From Ypsolopha sequella (taxonomy: Eukaryota; Arthropoda; Insecta; Lepidoptera; Ypsolophidae), in the NCBI GenBank assembly GCA_934047225.1, contig CAKOHE010000008.1:992001-1056000 (forward strand): 64,000 bases of DNA, given 5' to 3'. The stretch's first letter is position 1. Every line of letters begins with the position of its first letter. The translations under genes were made by a program, and so were the position numbers. The notes under the pieces were generated by a model, which saw nothing but the letters and a program-made list of their open reading frames with translations, was not told the origin of the DNA and did no database searches. Shown in pieces: positions 1 to 12,860 of the stretch.

Positions 1-603
1 ACTCTGTCCACAATCATTGTCAGAATAACATTGGAACTGGCCCATATAATTAATAAAAGGGCAGTCTATTCTGTCCCCAATCATTGTCAGAATAACATTG
101 GAACTGGCCCATATAATTAATAAAAGGGCAGTCTACTCTGTCCACAATCATTGTCAGAATAACATTGGAACTGGCCCATATAATTAATAAAAGGGCAGTC
201 TACTCTGTCCACAATCATTGTCAGAATAACATTGGAACTGGCCCATATAATTAATAAAAGGGCAGTCTACTCTGTCCACAATCATTGTCAGAATAACTAT
301 GGAACTGGCCCATATAATTAATAAAAGGGCAGTCTACTCTGTCCACAATCATTGTCAGAATAACATTGGAACTGGCCCATATAATTAATAAAAGGGCAAT
401 CTACTCTGTCCTTAATCATTGTCAGAATAACATTGGAACTGGCCCATATAATTAATAAAAGGGCAGTCTACTCTGTCCACAATCATTGTCAGAACAACAT
501 TGGAACTGGCCCATATAATTAATAAAAGGGCAGTCTCCTCTGTCCCCAATCATTGTCAGAATAACATTGGAACTGGCCCATATAATTAATAAAAGGGCAG
601 TCT

Positions 604-629
604 ATTCTGTCCACAATCATTGTCAGAAT
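604..629. other. Dyad 1, representative (monomer positions 1-26)
   Basis: In monomers of the ATT-CCAC type, ATTCTG (1-6) pairs with CAGAAT (21-26) and ACAAT (10-14) pairs with ATTGT (16-20). The centre is one base, C15, and three unpaired bases TCC (7-9) lie on the left. This makes an 11-bp imperfect hairpin or cruciform. ACT-type monomers mismatch at position 2 and CCCC types lose the pair at position 10, so strength varies along the array. The pairing is seen in the sequence. Whether it forms in DNA or RNA is unknown. Confidence 0.7.
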
Positions 630-638
630 AACATTGGA

Positions 639-668
639 ACTGGCCCATATAATTAATAAAAGGGCAGT
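639..668. other. Dyad 2, representative (monomer positions 36-65)
   Basis: ACTG-G-CCC (36-43) is complementary to GGGCAGT (59-65) except for one unpaired G (39 or 40). That leaves a 7-bp stem and a 15-base loop of only A and T. Every monomer has it. The frequent changes at position 40 (G, A in CTGACCC, T in CTGTCCC) replace only the bulged base and keep the stem. Changes at 53 and 54 fall in the loop, and those at 59 and 60 weaken the stem. Confidence 0.7.
655..660 (+). other. AATAAA hexamer, representative (monomer positions 52-57)
   Basis: Nearly every monomer carries AATAAA on the + strand, so the hexamer occurs roughly every 67 bases. It has the sequence of the animal polyadenylation signal. 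In an AT-rich satellite this can be chance, and nothing here shows that it is used. Variants at 53-54 (ATTATTAAAAG, ATTAACAAAAG) abolish it in some monomers. Confidence 0.4.
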
Positions 669-3351
669 CTACTCTGTCCACAATCATTGTCAGAATAACA
701 TTGGAACTGGCCCATATAATTAATAAAAGGGCAGTCTACTCTGTCCACAATCATTGTCAGAACAACATTGGAACTGGCCCATATAATTAATAAAAGGGCA
801 GTCTCCTCTGTCCCCAATCATTGTCAGAATAACATTGGAACTAGCCCATATAATTAATAAAAGGGCAGTCTACTCTGTCCACAATCATTGTCAGAATAAC
901 ATTGGAACTGGCCCATATAATTAATAAAATGGCAGTCTACTCTGTCCACAATCATTGTCAGAATAACATTGGAACTGGCCCATATAATTAATAAAAGGGC
1001 AGTCTATTCTGTCCCCAATCATTGTCAGAATAACATTGGAACTGGCCCATATAATTAATAAAAGGGCAGTCTATTCTGTCCCTAATCATTGTCAGAATAA
1101 CATTGGAACTGGCCCATATAATTAATAAAAGGGCAGTCTATTCTGTCCCCAATCATTGTCAGAATAACATTGGAACTGTCCCATATAATTAATAAAAGGG
1201 CAGTCTATTCTGTCTACAATCATTGTCAGAATAACATTGGAACTGGCCCATATAATTAATAAAAGGGCAGTCTATTCTGTCCCCAATCATTGTCAGAATA
1301 ACATTGGAACTGGCCCATATAATTAATAAAAGGGCAGTCTATTCTGTCCCCAATCATTGTCAGAATAACATTGGAACTGGCCCATATAATTAATAAAAGG
1401 GCAGTCTATTCTGTCCCCAATCATTGTCAGAATAACATTGGAACTGGCCCATATAATTAATAAAAGGGCAGTCTACTCTGTCCACAATCATTGTCAGAAT
1501 AACATTGGAACTGGCCCATATAATTAATAAAAGGGCAGTCTACTCTGTCCACAATCATTGTCAGAACAACATTGGAACTGGCCCATATAATTAATAAAAG
1601 GGCAGTCTCCTCTGTCCCCAAACATTGTCAGAATAACATTGGAACTGGCCCATATAATTAATAAAAGGGCAGTCTACTCTGTCCACAATCATTGTCAGAA
1701 TAACATTGGAACTGGCCCATATAATTAATAAAAGGGCAGTCTATTCTGTCCCCAATCATTGTCAGAATAACATTGGAACTGGCCCATATAATTAATAAAA
1801 GGGCAGTCTATTCTGTCCCCAATCATTGTCAGAATAACATTGGAACTGGCCCATATAATTAATAAAAGGGCAGTCTATTCTGTCCACAATCATTGTCAGA
1901 ATAACATTGGAACTGGCCCATATAATTAATAAAAAGGGCAGTCTATTCTGTCCCCAATCATTGTCAGAATAACATTGGAACTGGCCCATATAATTAATAA
2001 AAGGGCAGTCTATACTGTCCACAATCATTGTCAGAATAACATTGGAACTGGCCCATATAATTAATAAAAGGGCAGTCTATTCTGTCCACAATCATTGTCA
2101 GAATAACATTGGAACTGGCCCATATAATTAATAAAAGGGCAGTCTATACTGTCCACAATCATTGTCAGAATAACATTGGAACTGGCCCATATAATTAATA
2201 AAAGGGCAGTCTATTCTGTCCCCAATCATTGTCAAAATAACATTGGAACTGGCCCATATAATTAATAAAAGGGCAGTCTATTCTGTCCACAATCATTGTC
2301 AGAATAACATTGGAACTGGCCCATATAATTAATAAAAGGGCAGTCTATTCTGTCCCCAATCATTGTCAGAATAACATTGGAACTGGCCCATATAATTAAT
2401 AAAAGGGCAGTCTACTCTGTCCACAATCATTGTCAGAATAACATTGGAACTGGCCCATATAATTAATAAAAGGGCAGTCTACTCTGTCCACAATCATTGT
2501 CAGAACAACATTGGAACTGGCCCATATAATTATAAAAAGGGCAGTCTCCTCTGTCCCCAAACATTGTCAGAATAACATTGGAACTGGCCCATATAATTAA
2601 TAAAAGGGCAGTCTACTCTGTCCACAATCATTGTCAGAATAACATTGGAACTGGCCCATATAATTAATAAAAGGGCAGTCTATTCTGTCCCCAATCATTG
2701 TCAGAATAACATTGGAACTGGCCCATATAATTAATAAAAGGGCAGTCTATTCTGTCCCCAATCATTGTCAGAATAACATTGGAACTGGCCCATATAATTA
2801 ATAAAAGGGCAGTCTACTCTGTCCACAATCATTGTCAGAATAACATTGGAACTGGCCCATATAATTAATAAAAGGGCAGTCTATTTTGTCCCCAATCATT
2901 GTCAGAATAACATTGGAACTGGCCCATATAATTAATAAAAGGGCAGTCTACTCTGTCCACAATCATTGTCAGAATAACATTGGTACTGGCCCATATAATT
3001 AATAAAAGGGCAGTCTACTCTGTCCACAATCATTGTCAGAATAACATTGGAACTGGCCCATATAATTAATAAAAGGGCAGTCTATTCTGTCCCCAATCAT
3101 TGTCAGAATAACATTGGAACTGGCCCATATAATTAATAAAAGGGCAGTCTATTCTGTCCCCAATCATTGTCAGAATAACATTGGAACTGGCCCATATAAT
3201 TAATAAAAGGGCAGTCTACTCTGTCCACAATCATTGTCAGAATAACATTGGAACTGGCCTATATAATTAACAAAAGGGCAGTCTATTCTGTCCCCAATTA
3301 TTGTCAGAATAACATTGGAACTGGCCCATATAATTAATAAAAGGGCAGTCT

Positions 3352-6060
3352 ACTCTGTCCACAATCATTGTCAGAATAACATTGGAACTGGCCCATATAA
3401 TTAATAAAAGGGCAGTCTATTCTGTCCCCAATCATTGTCAGAATAACATTGGAACTGGCCCATATAATTAATAAAAGGGCAGTCTACTCTGTCCACAATC
3501 ATTGTCAGAATAACATTGGAACTGGCCCATATAATTAATAAAAGGGCAGTCTACTCTGTCCACAATCATTGTCAGAATAACATTGGAACTGGCCCATATA
3601 ATTAATAAAAGGGCAGTCTACTCTGTCCACAATCATTGTCAGAATAACTATGGAACTGGCCCATATAATTAATAAAAGGGCAGTCTACTCTGTCCACAAT
3701 CATTGTCAGAATAACATTGGAACTGGCCCATATAATTAATAAAAGGGCAATCTACTCTGTCCTTAATCATTGTCAGAATAACATTGGAACTGGCCCATAT
3801 AATTAATAAAAGGGCAGTCTATTCTGTCCCCAATCATTGTCAGAATAACATTGGAACTGGCCCATATAATTAATAAAAGGGCAGTCTACTCTGTCCTCAA
3901 TCATTGTCAGAATAACATTGGAACTGGCCCATATAATTAATAAAAGGGCAGTCTATTCTGTCCCCAATCATTGTCAGAATAACATTGGAACTGGCCCATA
4001 TAATTAATAAAAGGGCAGTCTATTCTGTCCACAATCATTGTCAGAATAACATTGGAACTGGCCCATATAATTAATAAAAGGGCAGTCTATTCTGTCCACA
4101 ATCATTGTCAGAATAACATTGGAACTGGCCCATATAATTAATAAAAGGGCAGTCTACTCTGTCCACAATCATTTTCAGAATAACATTGGAACTGGCCCAT
4201 ATAATTAATAAAAGGGCAGTCTACTCTGTCCACAATCATTGTCAGAACAACATTGGAACTGGCCCATATAATTAATAAAAGGGCAGTCTCCTCTGTCCCC
4301 AATCATTGTCAGAATAACATTGGAACTGGCCCATATAATTAATAAAAGGGCAGTCTATTCTGTCCACAATCATTGTCAGAATAACATTGGAACTGGCCCA
4401 TATAATTAATAAAAGGGCAGTCTACTCTGTCCACAATCATTGTCAGAATAACATTGGAACTGGCCCATATAATTAATAAAAGGGCAGTCTACTCTGTCCA
4501 CAATCATTGTCAGAACAACATTGGAACTGGCCCATATAATTAATAAAAGGGCAGTCTCCTCTGTCCCCAATCATTGTCAGAATAACATTGGAACTAGCCC
4601 ATATAATTAATAAAAGGGCAGTCTACTCTGTCCACAATCATTGTCAGAATAACATTGGAACTGGCCCATATAATTAATAAAATGGCAGTCTACTCTGTCC
4701 ACAATCATTGTCAGAATAACATTGGAACTGGCCCATATAATTAATAAAAGGGCAGTCTATTCTGTCCCCAATCATTGTCAGAATAACATTGGAACTGGCC
4801 CATATAATTAATAAAAGGGCAGTCTATTCTGTCCCTAATCATTGTCAGAATAACATTGGAACTGGCCCATATAATTAATAAAAGGGCAGTCTATTCTGTC
4901 CCCAATCATTGTCAGAATAACATTGGAACTGTCCCATATAATTAATAAAAGGGCAGTCTATTCTGTCTACAATCATTGTCAGAATAACATTGGAACTGGC
5001 CCATATAATTAATAAAAGGGCAGTCTATTCTGTCCCCAATCATTGTCAGAATAACATTGGAACTGGCCCATATAATTAATAAAAGGGCAGTCTATTCTGT
5101 CCCCAATCATTGTCAGAATAACATTGGAACTGGCCCATATAATTAATAAAAGGGCAGTCTATTCTGTCCCCAATCATTGTCAGAATAACATTGGAACTGG
5201 CCCATATAATTAATAAAAGGGCAGTCTACTCTGTCCACAATCATTGTCAGAATAACATTGGAACTGGCCCATATAATTAATAAAAGGGCAGTCTACTCTG
5301 TCCACAATCATTGTCAGAACAACATTGGAACTGGCCCATATAATTAATAAAAGGGCAGTCTCCTCTGTCCCCAAACATTGTCAGAATAACATTGGAACTG
5401 GCCCATATAATTAATAAAAGGGCAGTCTACTCTGTCCACAATCATTGTCAGAATAACATTGGAACTGGCCCATATAATTAATAAAAGGGCAGTCTATTCT
5501 GTCCCCAATCATTGTCAGAATAACATTGGAACTGGCCCATATAATTAATAAAAGGGCAGTCTATTCTGTCCCCAATCATTGTCAGAATAACATTGGAACT
5601 GGCCCATATAATTAATAAAAGGGCAGTCTATTCTGTCCACAATCATTGTCAGAATAACATTGGAACTGGCCCATATAATTAATAAAAAGGGCAGTCTATT
5701 CTGTCCCCAATCATTGTCAGAATAACATTGGAACTGGCCCATATAATTAATAAAAGGGCAGTCTATACTGTCCACAATCATTGTCAGAATAACATTGGAA
5801 CTGGCCCATATAATTAATAAAAGGGCAGTCTATTCTGTCCACAATCATTGTCAGAATAACATTGGAACTGGCCCATATAATTAATAAAAGGGCAGTCTAT
5901 ACTGTCCACAATCATTGTCAGAATAACATTGGAACTGGCCCATATAATTAATAAAAGGGCAGTCTATTCTGTCCCCAATCATTGTCAAAATAACATTGGA
6001 ACTGGCCCATATAATTAATAAAAGGGCAGTCTATTCTGTCCACAATCATTGTCAGAATAA
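3352..6060. repeat. Type A higher-order repeat, copy 2, truncated, with 6-monomer insertion
   Basis: The block repeats copy 1 from its first monomer. Compared with copy 1 it holds 402 extra bases (six monomers, about 3821-4222), so the offset rises from 3,351 to 3,753. After that the match runs through CTAGCCC, AAATGGCAG (4682), CTGTCCC (T at 4932), the 68-bp monomer at 5687 and GTCAAAATAAC (5986). It stops near 6060, where copy 1 continues into TATAAAAAGGG and TGGTACTGG but this copy jumps back to the CTGTCCC/CTGTCTAC string. The break in order is seen directly. Unequal exchange is the inferred cause. Confidence 0.8.
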
Positions 6061-7240
6061 CATTGGAACTGTCCCATATAATTAATAAAAGGGCAGTCTA
6101 TTCTGTCTACAATCATTGTCAGAATAACATTGGAACTGGCCCATATAATTAATAAAAGGGCAGTCTATTCTGTCCCCAATCATTGTCAGAATAACATTGG
6201 AACTGGCCCATATAATTAATAAAAGGGCAGTCTATTCTGTCCCCAATCATTGTCAGAATAACATTGGAACTGGCCCATATAATTAATAAAAGGGCAGTCT
6301 ATTCTGTCCCCAATCATTGTCAGAATAACATTGGAACTGGCCCATATAATTAATAAAAGGGCAGTCTACTCTGTCCACAATCATTGTCAGAATAACATTG
6401 GAACTGGCCCATATAATTAATAAAAGGGCAGTCTATTCTGTCCCCAATCATTGTCAGAATAACATTGGAACTGGCCCATATAATTAATAAAAGGGCAGTC
6501 TACTCTGTCCACAATCATTGTCAGAATAACATTGGAACTGGCCCATATAATTAATAAAAGGGCAGTCTACTCTGTCCACAATCATTGTCAGAATAACATT
6601 GGAACTGGCCCATATAATTAATAAAAGGGCAGTCTATTCTGTCCCCAATCATTGTCAGAATAACATTGGAACTGGCCCATATAATTAATAAAAGGGCAGT
6701 CTATTCTGTCCCTAATCATTGTCAGAATAACATTGGAACTGGCCCATATAATTAATAAAAGGGCAGTCTATTCTGTCTACAATCATTGTCAGAATAACAT
6801 TGGAACTGGCCCATATAATTAATAAAAGGGCAGTCTATTCTGTCCCTAATCATTGTCAGAATAACATTGGAACTGGCCCATATAATTAATAAAAGGGCAG
6901 TCTATTCTGTCCCCAATCATTGTCAGAATAACATTGGAACTGTCCCATATAATTAATAAAAGGGCAGTCTATTCTGTCTACAATCATTGTCAGAATAACA
7001 TTGGAACTGGCCCATATAATTAATAAAAGGGCAGTCTATTCTGTCCCCAATCATTGTCAGAATAACATTGGAACTGGCCCATATAATTAATAAAAGGGCA
7101 GTCTATTCTGTCCCCAATCATTGTCAGAATAACATTGGAACTGGCCCATATAATTAATAAAAGGGCAGTCTATTCTGTCCCCAATCATTGTCAGAATAAC
7201 ATTGGAACTGGCCCATATAATTAATAAAAGGGCAGTCTAC
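6060..7240. repeat. Rearranged type A segment
   Basis: The order here matches no other part of the window as one piece. CTGTCCC followed by CTGTCTAC occurs at 6072 and again at 6943, exactly 13 monomers apart. A third CTGTCTAC monomer near 6776 lacks the usual CTGTCCC monomer before it. Between them lie ACT-CCAC, ATT-CCCC and CCCT monomers in the order seen near 4620-4890. The segment reads as several short pieces of the 4.6-5.3 kb region joined again. From about 6943 on, the order follows copies 1 and 5 of the HOR. Confidence 0.7.
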
Positions 7241-9520
7241 TCTGTCCACAATCATTGTCAGAATAACATTGGAACTGGCCCATATAATTAATAAAAGGGC
7301 AGTCTACTCTGTCCACAATCATTGTCAGAACAACATTGGAACTGGCCCATATAATTAATAAAAGGGCAGTCTCCTCTGTCCCCAAACATTGTCAGAATAA
7401 CATTGGAACTGGCCCATATAATTAATAAAAGGGCAGTCTACTCTGTCCACAATCATTGTCAGAATAACATTGGAACTGGCCCATATAATTAATAAAAGGG
7501 CAGTCTATTCTGTCCCCAATCATTGTCAGAATAACATTGGAACTGGCCCATATAATTAATAAAAGGGCAGTCTATTCTGTCCCCAATCATTGTCAGAATA
7601 ACATTGGAACTGGCCCATATAATTAATAAAAAGGGCAGTCTATTCTGTCCCCAATCATTGTCAGAATAACATTGGAACTGGCCCATATAATTAATAAAAG
7701 GGCAGTCTATACTGTCCACAATCATTGTCAGAATAACATTGGAACTGGCCCATATAATTAATAAAAGGGCAGTCTATTCTGTCCACAATCATTGTCAGAA
7801 TAACATTGGAACTGGCCCATATAATTAATAAAAGGGCAGTCTATACTGTCCACAATCATTGTCAGAATAACATTGGAACTGGCCCATATAATTAATAAAA
7901 GGGCAGTCTATTCTGTCCCCAATCATTGTCAAAATAACATTGGAACTGGCCCATATAATTAATAAAAGGGCAGTCTATTCTGTCCACAATCATTGTCAGA
8001 ATAACATTGGAACTGGCCCATATAATTAATAAAAGGGCAGTCTATTCTGTCCCCAATCATTGTCAGAATAACATTGGAACTGGCCCATATAATTAATAAA
8101 AGGGCAGTCTACTCTGTCCACAATCATTGTCAGAATAACATTGGAACTGGCCCATATAATTAATAAAAGGGCAGTCTACTCTGTCCACAATCATTGTCAG
8201 AACAACATTGGAACTGGCCCATATAATTATAAAAAGGGCAGTCTCCTCTGTCCCCAAACATTGTCAGAATAACATTGGAACTGGCCCATATAATTAATAA
8301 AAGGGCAGTCTACTCTGTCCACAATCATTGTCAGAATAACATTGGAACTGGCCCATATAATTAATAAAAGGGCAGTCTATTCTGTCCCCAATCATTGTCA
8401 GAATAACATTGGAACTGGCCCATATAATTAATAAAAGGGCAGTCTATTCTGTCCCCAATCATTGTCAGAATAACATTGGAACTGGCCCATATAATTAATA
8501 AAAGGGCAGTCTACTCTGTCCACAATCATTGTCAGAATAACATTGGAACTGGCCCATATAATTAATAAAAGGGCAGTCTATTTTGTCCCCAATCATTGTC
8601 AGAATAACATTGGAACTGGCCCATATAATTAATAAAAGGGCAGTCTACTCTGTCCACAATCATTGTCAGAATAACATTGGTACTGGCCCATATAATTAAT
8701 AAAAGGGCAGTCTACTCTGTCCACAATCATTGTCAGAATAACATTGGAACTGGCCCATATAATTAATAAAAGGGCAGTCTATTCTGTCCCCAATCATTGT
8801 CAGAATAACATTGGAACTGGCCCATATAATTAATAAAAGGGCAGTCTATTCTGTCCCCAATCATTGTCAGAATAACATTGGAACTGGCCCATATAATTAA
8901 TAAAAGGGCAGTCTACTCTGTCCACAATCATTGTCAGAATAACATTGGAACTGGCCTATATAATTAACAAAAGGGCAGTCTATTCTGTCCCCAATTATTG
9001 TCAGAATAACATTGGAACTGGCCCATATAATTAATAAAAGGGCAGTCTACTCTGTCCACAATCATTGTCAGAATAACATTGGAACTGGCCCATATAATTA
9101 ATAAAAGGGCAGTCTATTCTGTCCCCAATCATTGTCAGAATAACATTGGAACTGGCCCATATAATTAATAAAAGGGCAGTCTACTCTGTCCACAATCATT
9201 GTCAGAATAACATTGGAACTGGCCCATATAATTAATAAAAGGGCAGTCTACTCTGTCCACAATCATTGTCAGAATAACATTGGAACTGGCCCATATAATT
9301 AATAAAAGGGCAGTCTACTCTGTCCACAATCATTGTCAGAATAACATTGGAACTGGCCCATATAATTAATAAAAGGGCAGTCTATTCTGTCCCCAATCAT
9401 TGTCAGAATAACATTGGAACTGGCCCATATAATTAATAAAAGGGCAGTCTACTCTGTCCACAATCATTGTCAGAATAACATTGGAACTGGCCCATATAAT
9501 TAATAAAAGGGCAGTCTATT
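7240..9520. repeat. Type A higher-order repeat, copy 3
   Basis: This block follows copy 1 at an offset of 5,697 bp from the 68-bp monomer to the end: GTCAAAATAAC (7930), TATAAAAAGGG (8228), TTTTGTCCCC (8581), TGGTACTGG (T at 8681) and CCTATATAATTAACAAAAG (8957) all fall in place. One monomer is missing beside the 68-bp monomer at 7628. There the CCAC monomer that carries the extra A elsewhere has been replaced by a CCCC monomer with the extra A, as a crossover within the repeat would produce. Copy 4 repeats the block 3,351 bp further on. Confidence 0.82.
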
Positions 9521-10520
9521 CTGTCCCCAATTATTGTCAGAATAACATTGGAACTGGCCCATATAATTAATAAAAGGGCAGTCTATTCTGTTCACAATCA
9601 TTGTCAGAATAACATTGGAACTGACCCATATAATTAATAAAAGGGCAGTCTATTCTGTCCCTAATCATTGTCAGAATAACATTGGAACTGGCCCATATAA
9701 TTAATAAAAGGGCAGTCTATTCTGTCCCTAATCATTGTCAGAATAACATTGGAACTGGCCCATATAATTAATAAAAGGGCAGTCTATTCTGTCCACAATC
9801 ATTGTCAGAATAACATTGGAACTGGCCCATATAATTAATAAAAGGGCAGTCTATTCTGTCCCCAATCATTGTCAGAATAACATTGGAACTGGCCCATATA
9901 ATTAATAAAAGGGCAGTCTATTCTGTCCACAATCATTGTCAGAATAACATTGGAACTGACCCATATAATTAATAAAAGGGCAGTCTATTCTGTCCCTAAT
10001 CATTGTCAGAATAACATTGGAGCTGGCCCATATAATTAATAAAAGGGCAGTCTATTCTGTCCCTAATCATTGTCAGAATAACATTGGAACTGGCCCATAT
10101 AATTAATAAAAGGGCAGTCTATTCTGTCCCTAATCATTGTCAGAATAACATTGGAACTGGCCCATATAATTAATAAAACGGCAGTCTATTCTGTCCCCAA
10201 TCATTGTCAGAATAACATTGGAACTGGCCCATATAATTAATAAAAGGGCAGTCTATTCTGTCCCCAATCATTGTCAGAATAACATTGGAACTGGCCCATA
10301 TAATTAATAAAAGGGCAGTCTATTCTGTCCCCAATCATTGTCAGAATAACATTGGAACTGGCCCATATAATTAATAAAAGGGCAGTCTATTCTGTCCCCA
10401 ATCATTGTCAGAATAACATTGGAACTGGCCCATATAATTAATAAAAGGGCAGTCTATTCTGTCCCCAATCATTGTCAGAATAACATTGGAACTGGCCCAT
10501 ATAATTAATAAAAGGGCAGT
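9520..10520. repeat. Type B fragment lying between type A copies
   Basis: This stretch of about 15 monomers starts with an AATTATTG monomer and a TCAC...CTGACCC monomer (GTTCAC at 9590). It then carries CCCT monomers, GGAGCTGG (A at 10021) and AAAACGGCAG (C at 10179). The same order with the same two private variants occurs 6,702 bp (100 monomers plus 2) downstream, at 16,723 and 16,881. Type A sequence flanks it on both sides. It is seen as a block of foreign order. Transfer by exchange or conversion from the neighbouring B array, or the reverse, is inferred. Confidence 0.78.
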
Positions 10521-12860
10521 CTACTCTGTCCACAATCATTGTCAGAATAACATTGGAACTGGCCCATATAATTAATAAAAGGGCAGTCTACTCTGTCCAC
10601 AATCATTGTCAGAACAACATTGGAACTGGCCCATATAATTAATAAAAGGGCAGTCTCCTCTGTCCCCAAACATTGTCAGAATAACATTGGAACTGGCCCA
10701 TATAATTAATAAAAGGGCAGTCTACTCTGTCCACAATCATTGTCAGAATAACATTGGAACTGGCCCATATAATTAATAAAAGGGCAGTCTATTCTGTCCC
10801 CAATCATTGTCAGAATAACATTGGAACTGGCCCATATAATTAATAAAAGGGCAGTCTATTCTGTCCCCAATCATTGTCAGAATAACATTGGAACTGGCCC
10901 ATATAATTAATAAAAGGGCAGTCTATTCTGTCCACAATCATTGTCAGAATAACATTGGAACTGGCCCATATAATTAATAAAAAGGGCAGTCTATTCTGTC
11001 CCCAATCATTGTCAGAATAACATTGGAACTGGCCCATATAATTAATAAAAGGGCAGTCTATACTGTCCACAATCATTGTCAGAATAACATTGGAACTGGC
11101 CCATATAATTAATAAAAGGGCAGTCTATTCTGTCCACAATCATTGTCAGAATAACATTGGAACTGGCCCATATAATTAATAAAAGGGCAGTCTATACTGT
11201 CCACAATCATTGTCAGAATAACATTGGAACTGGCCCATATAATTAATAAAAGGGCAGTCTATTCTGTCCCCAATCATTGTCAGAATAACATTGGAACTGG
11301 CCCATATAATTAATAAAAGGGCAGTCTATTCTGTCCACAATCATTGTCAGAATAACATTGGAACTGGCCCATATAATTAATAAAAGGGCAGTCTATTCTG
11401 TCCCCAATCATTGTCAGAATAACATTGGAACTGGCCCATATAATTAATAAAAGGGCAGTCTACTCTGTCCACAATCATTGTCAGAATAACATTGGAACTG
11501 GCCCATATAATTAATAAAAGGGCAGTCTACTCTGTCCACAATCATTGTCAGAACAACATTGGAACTGGCCCATATAATTATAAAAAGGGCAGTCTCCTCT
11601 GTCCCCAAACATTGTCAGAATAACATTGGAACTGGCCCATATAATTAATAAAAGGGCAGTCTACTCTGTCCACAATCATTGTCAGAATAACATTGGAACT
11701 GGCCCATATAATTAATAAAAGGGCAGTCTATTCTGTCCCCAATCATTGTCAGAATAACATTGGAACTGGCCCATATAATTAATAAAAGGGCAGTCTATTC
11801 TGTCCCCAATCATTGTCAGAATAACATTGGAACTGGCCCATATAATTAATAAAAGGGCAGTCTACTCTGTCCACAATCATTGTCAGAATAACATTGGAAC
11901 TGGCCCATATAATTAATAAAAGGGCAGTCTATTTTGTCCCCAATCATTGTCAGAATAACATTGGAACTGGCCCATATAATTAATAAAAGGGCAGTCTACT
12001 CTGTCCACAATCATTGTCAGAATAACATTGGTACTGGCCCATATAATTAATAAAAGGGCAGTCTACTCTGTCCACAATCATTGTCAGAATAACATTGGAA
12101 CTGGCCCATATAATTAATAAAAGGGCAGTCTATTCTGTCCCCAATCATTGTCAGAATAACATTGGAACTGGCCCATATAATTAATAAAAGGGCAGTCTAT
12201 TCTGTCCCCAATCATTGTCAGAATAACATTGGAACTGGCCCATATAATTAATAAAAGGGCAGTCTACTCTGTCCACAATCATTGTCAGAATAACATTGGA
12301 ACTGGCCTATATAATTAACAAAAGGGCAGTCTATTCTGTCCCCAATTATTGTCAGAATAACATTGGAACTGGCCCATATAATTAATAAAAGGGCAGTCTA
12401 CTCTGTCCACAATCATTGTCAGAATAACATTGGAACTGGCCCATATAATTAATAAAAGGGCAGTCTATTCTGTCCCCAATCATTGTCAGAATAACATTGG
12501 AACTGGCCCATATAATTAATAAAAGGGCAGTCTACTCTGTCCACAATCATTGTCAGAATAACATTGGAACTGGCCCATATAATTAATAAAAGGGCAGTCT
12601 ACTCTGTCCACAATCATTGTCAGAATAACATTGGAACTGGCCCATATAATTAATAAAAGGGCAGTCTACTCTGTCCACAATCATTGTCAGAATAACATTG
12701 GAACTGGCCCATATAATTAATAAAAGGGCAGTCTATTCTGTCCCCAATCATTGTCAGAATAACATTGGAACTGGCCCATATAATTAATAAAAGGGCAGTC
12801 TACTCTGTCCACAATCATTGTCAGAATAACATTGGAACTGGCCCATATAATTAATAAAAG
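10520..12860. repeat. Type A higher-order repeat, copy 4
   Basis: The block matches copy 3 at an offset of 3,351 bp: TATAAAAAGGG (11,579), TTTTGTCCCC (11,932), TGGTACTGG (T at 12,032) and CCTATATAATTAACAAAAG (12,308). It keeps the CCAC monomer with the extra A (10,982) that copy 3 has lost. It carries GTCAGAATAAC where copies 1 to 3 have GTCAAAATAAC, and copy 5 shares this state. Copies 4 and 5 therefore look closer to each other. Confidence 0.82.

Larger units (their letters stand above)
1..3351. repeat. Type A higher-order repeat, copy 1 (50 monomers)
   Basis: This block is one period of a higher-order repeat. The ACTATGG variant ending its fifth monomer (T at 300) returns at 3651, and the AATCTACTCTGTCCTT string at 399 returns at 3750, both shifted by 3,351 bp (50 x 67 plus one base for a 68-bp monomer near 1934). 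It includes three AGAACAAC monomers, each followed by a CCTCTG monomer (about 494, 762 and 1566), CTGTCCC followed by CTGTCTAC (1179-1210), two ATACTG monomers (2012 and 2146), TGGTACTGG (2984) and CCTATATAATTAACAAAAG (3258). A fourth AGAACAAC/CCTCTG pair lies near 2505. The left edge is simply where the window begins. Confidence 0.85.

Noticed and set aside
1792..2028. Minus-strand open reading frame of 78 codons, with near-identical ones at 16 more sites (12 of 78 codons and 5 of 123 codons in total)
   Set aside because: The 67-bp unit shifts frame by one base each repeat and meets stops. A 68-bp monomer shifts the phase differently and prolongs a frame by chance. The frame begins and ends inside satellite units, has no gene-like context, and its copies differ only where monomers differ.
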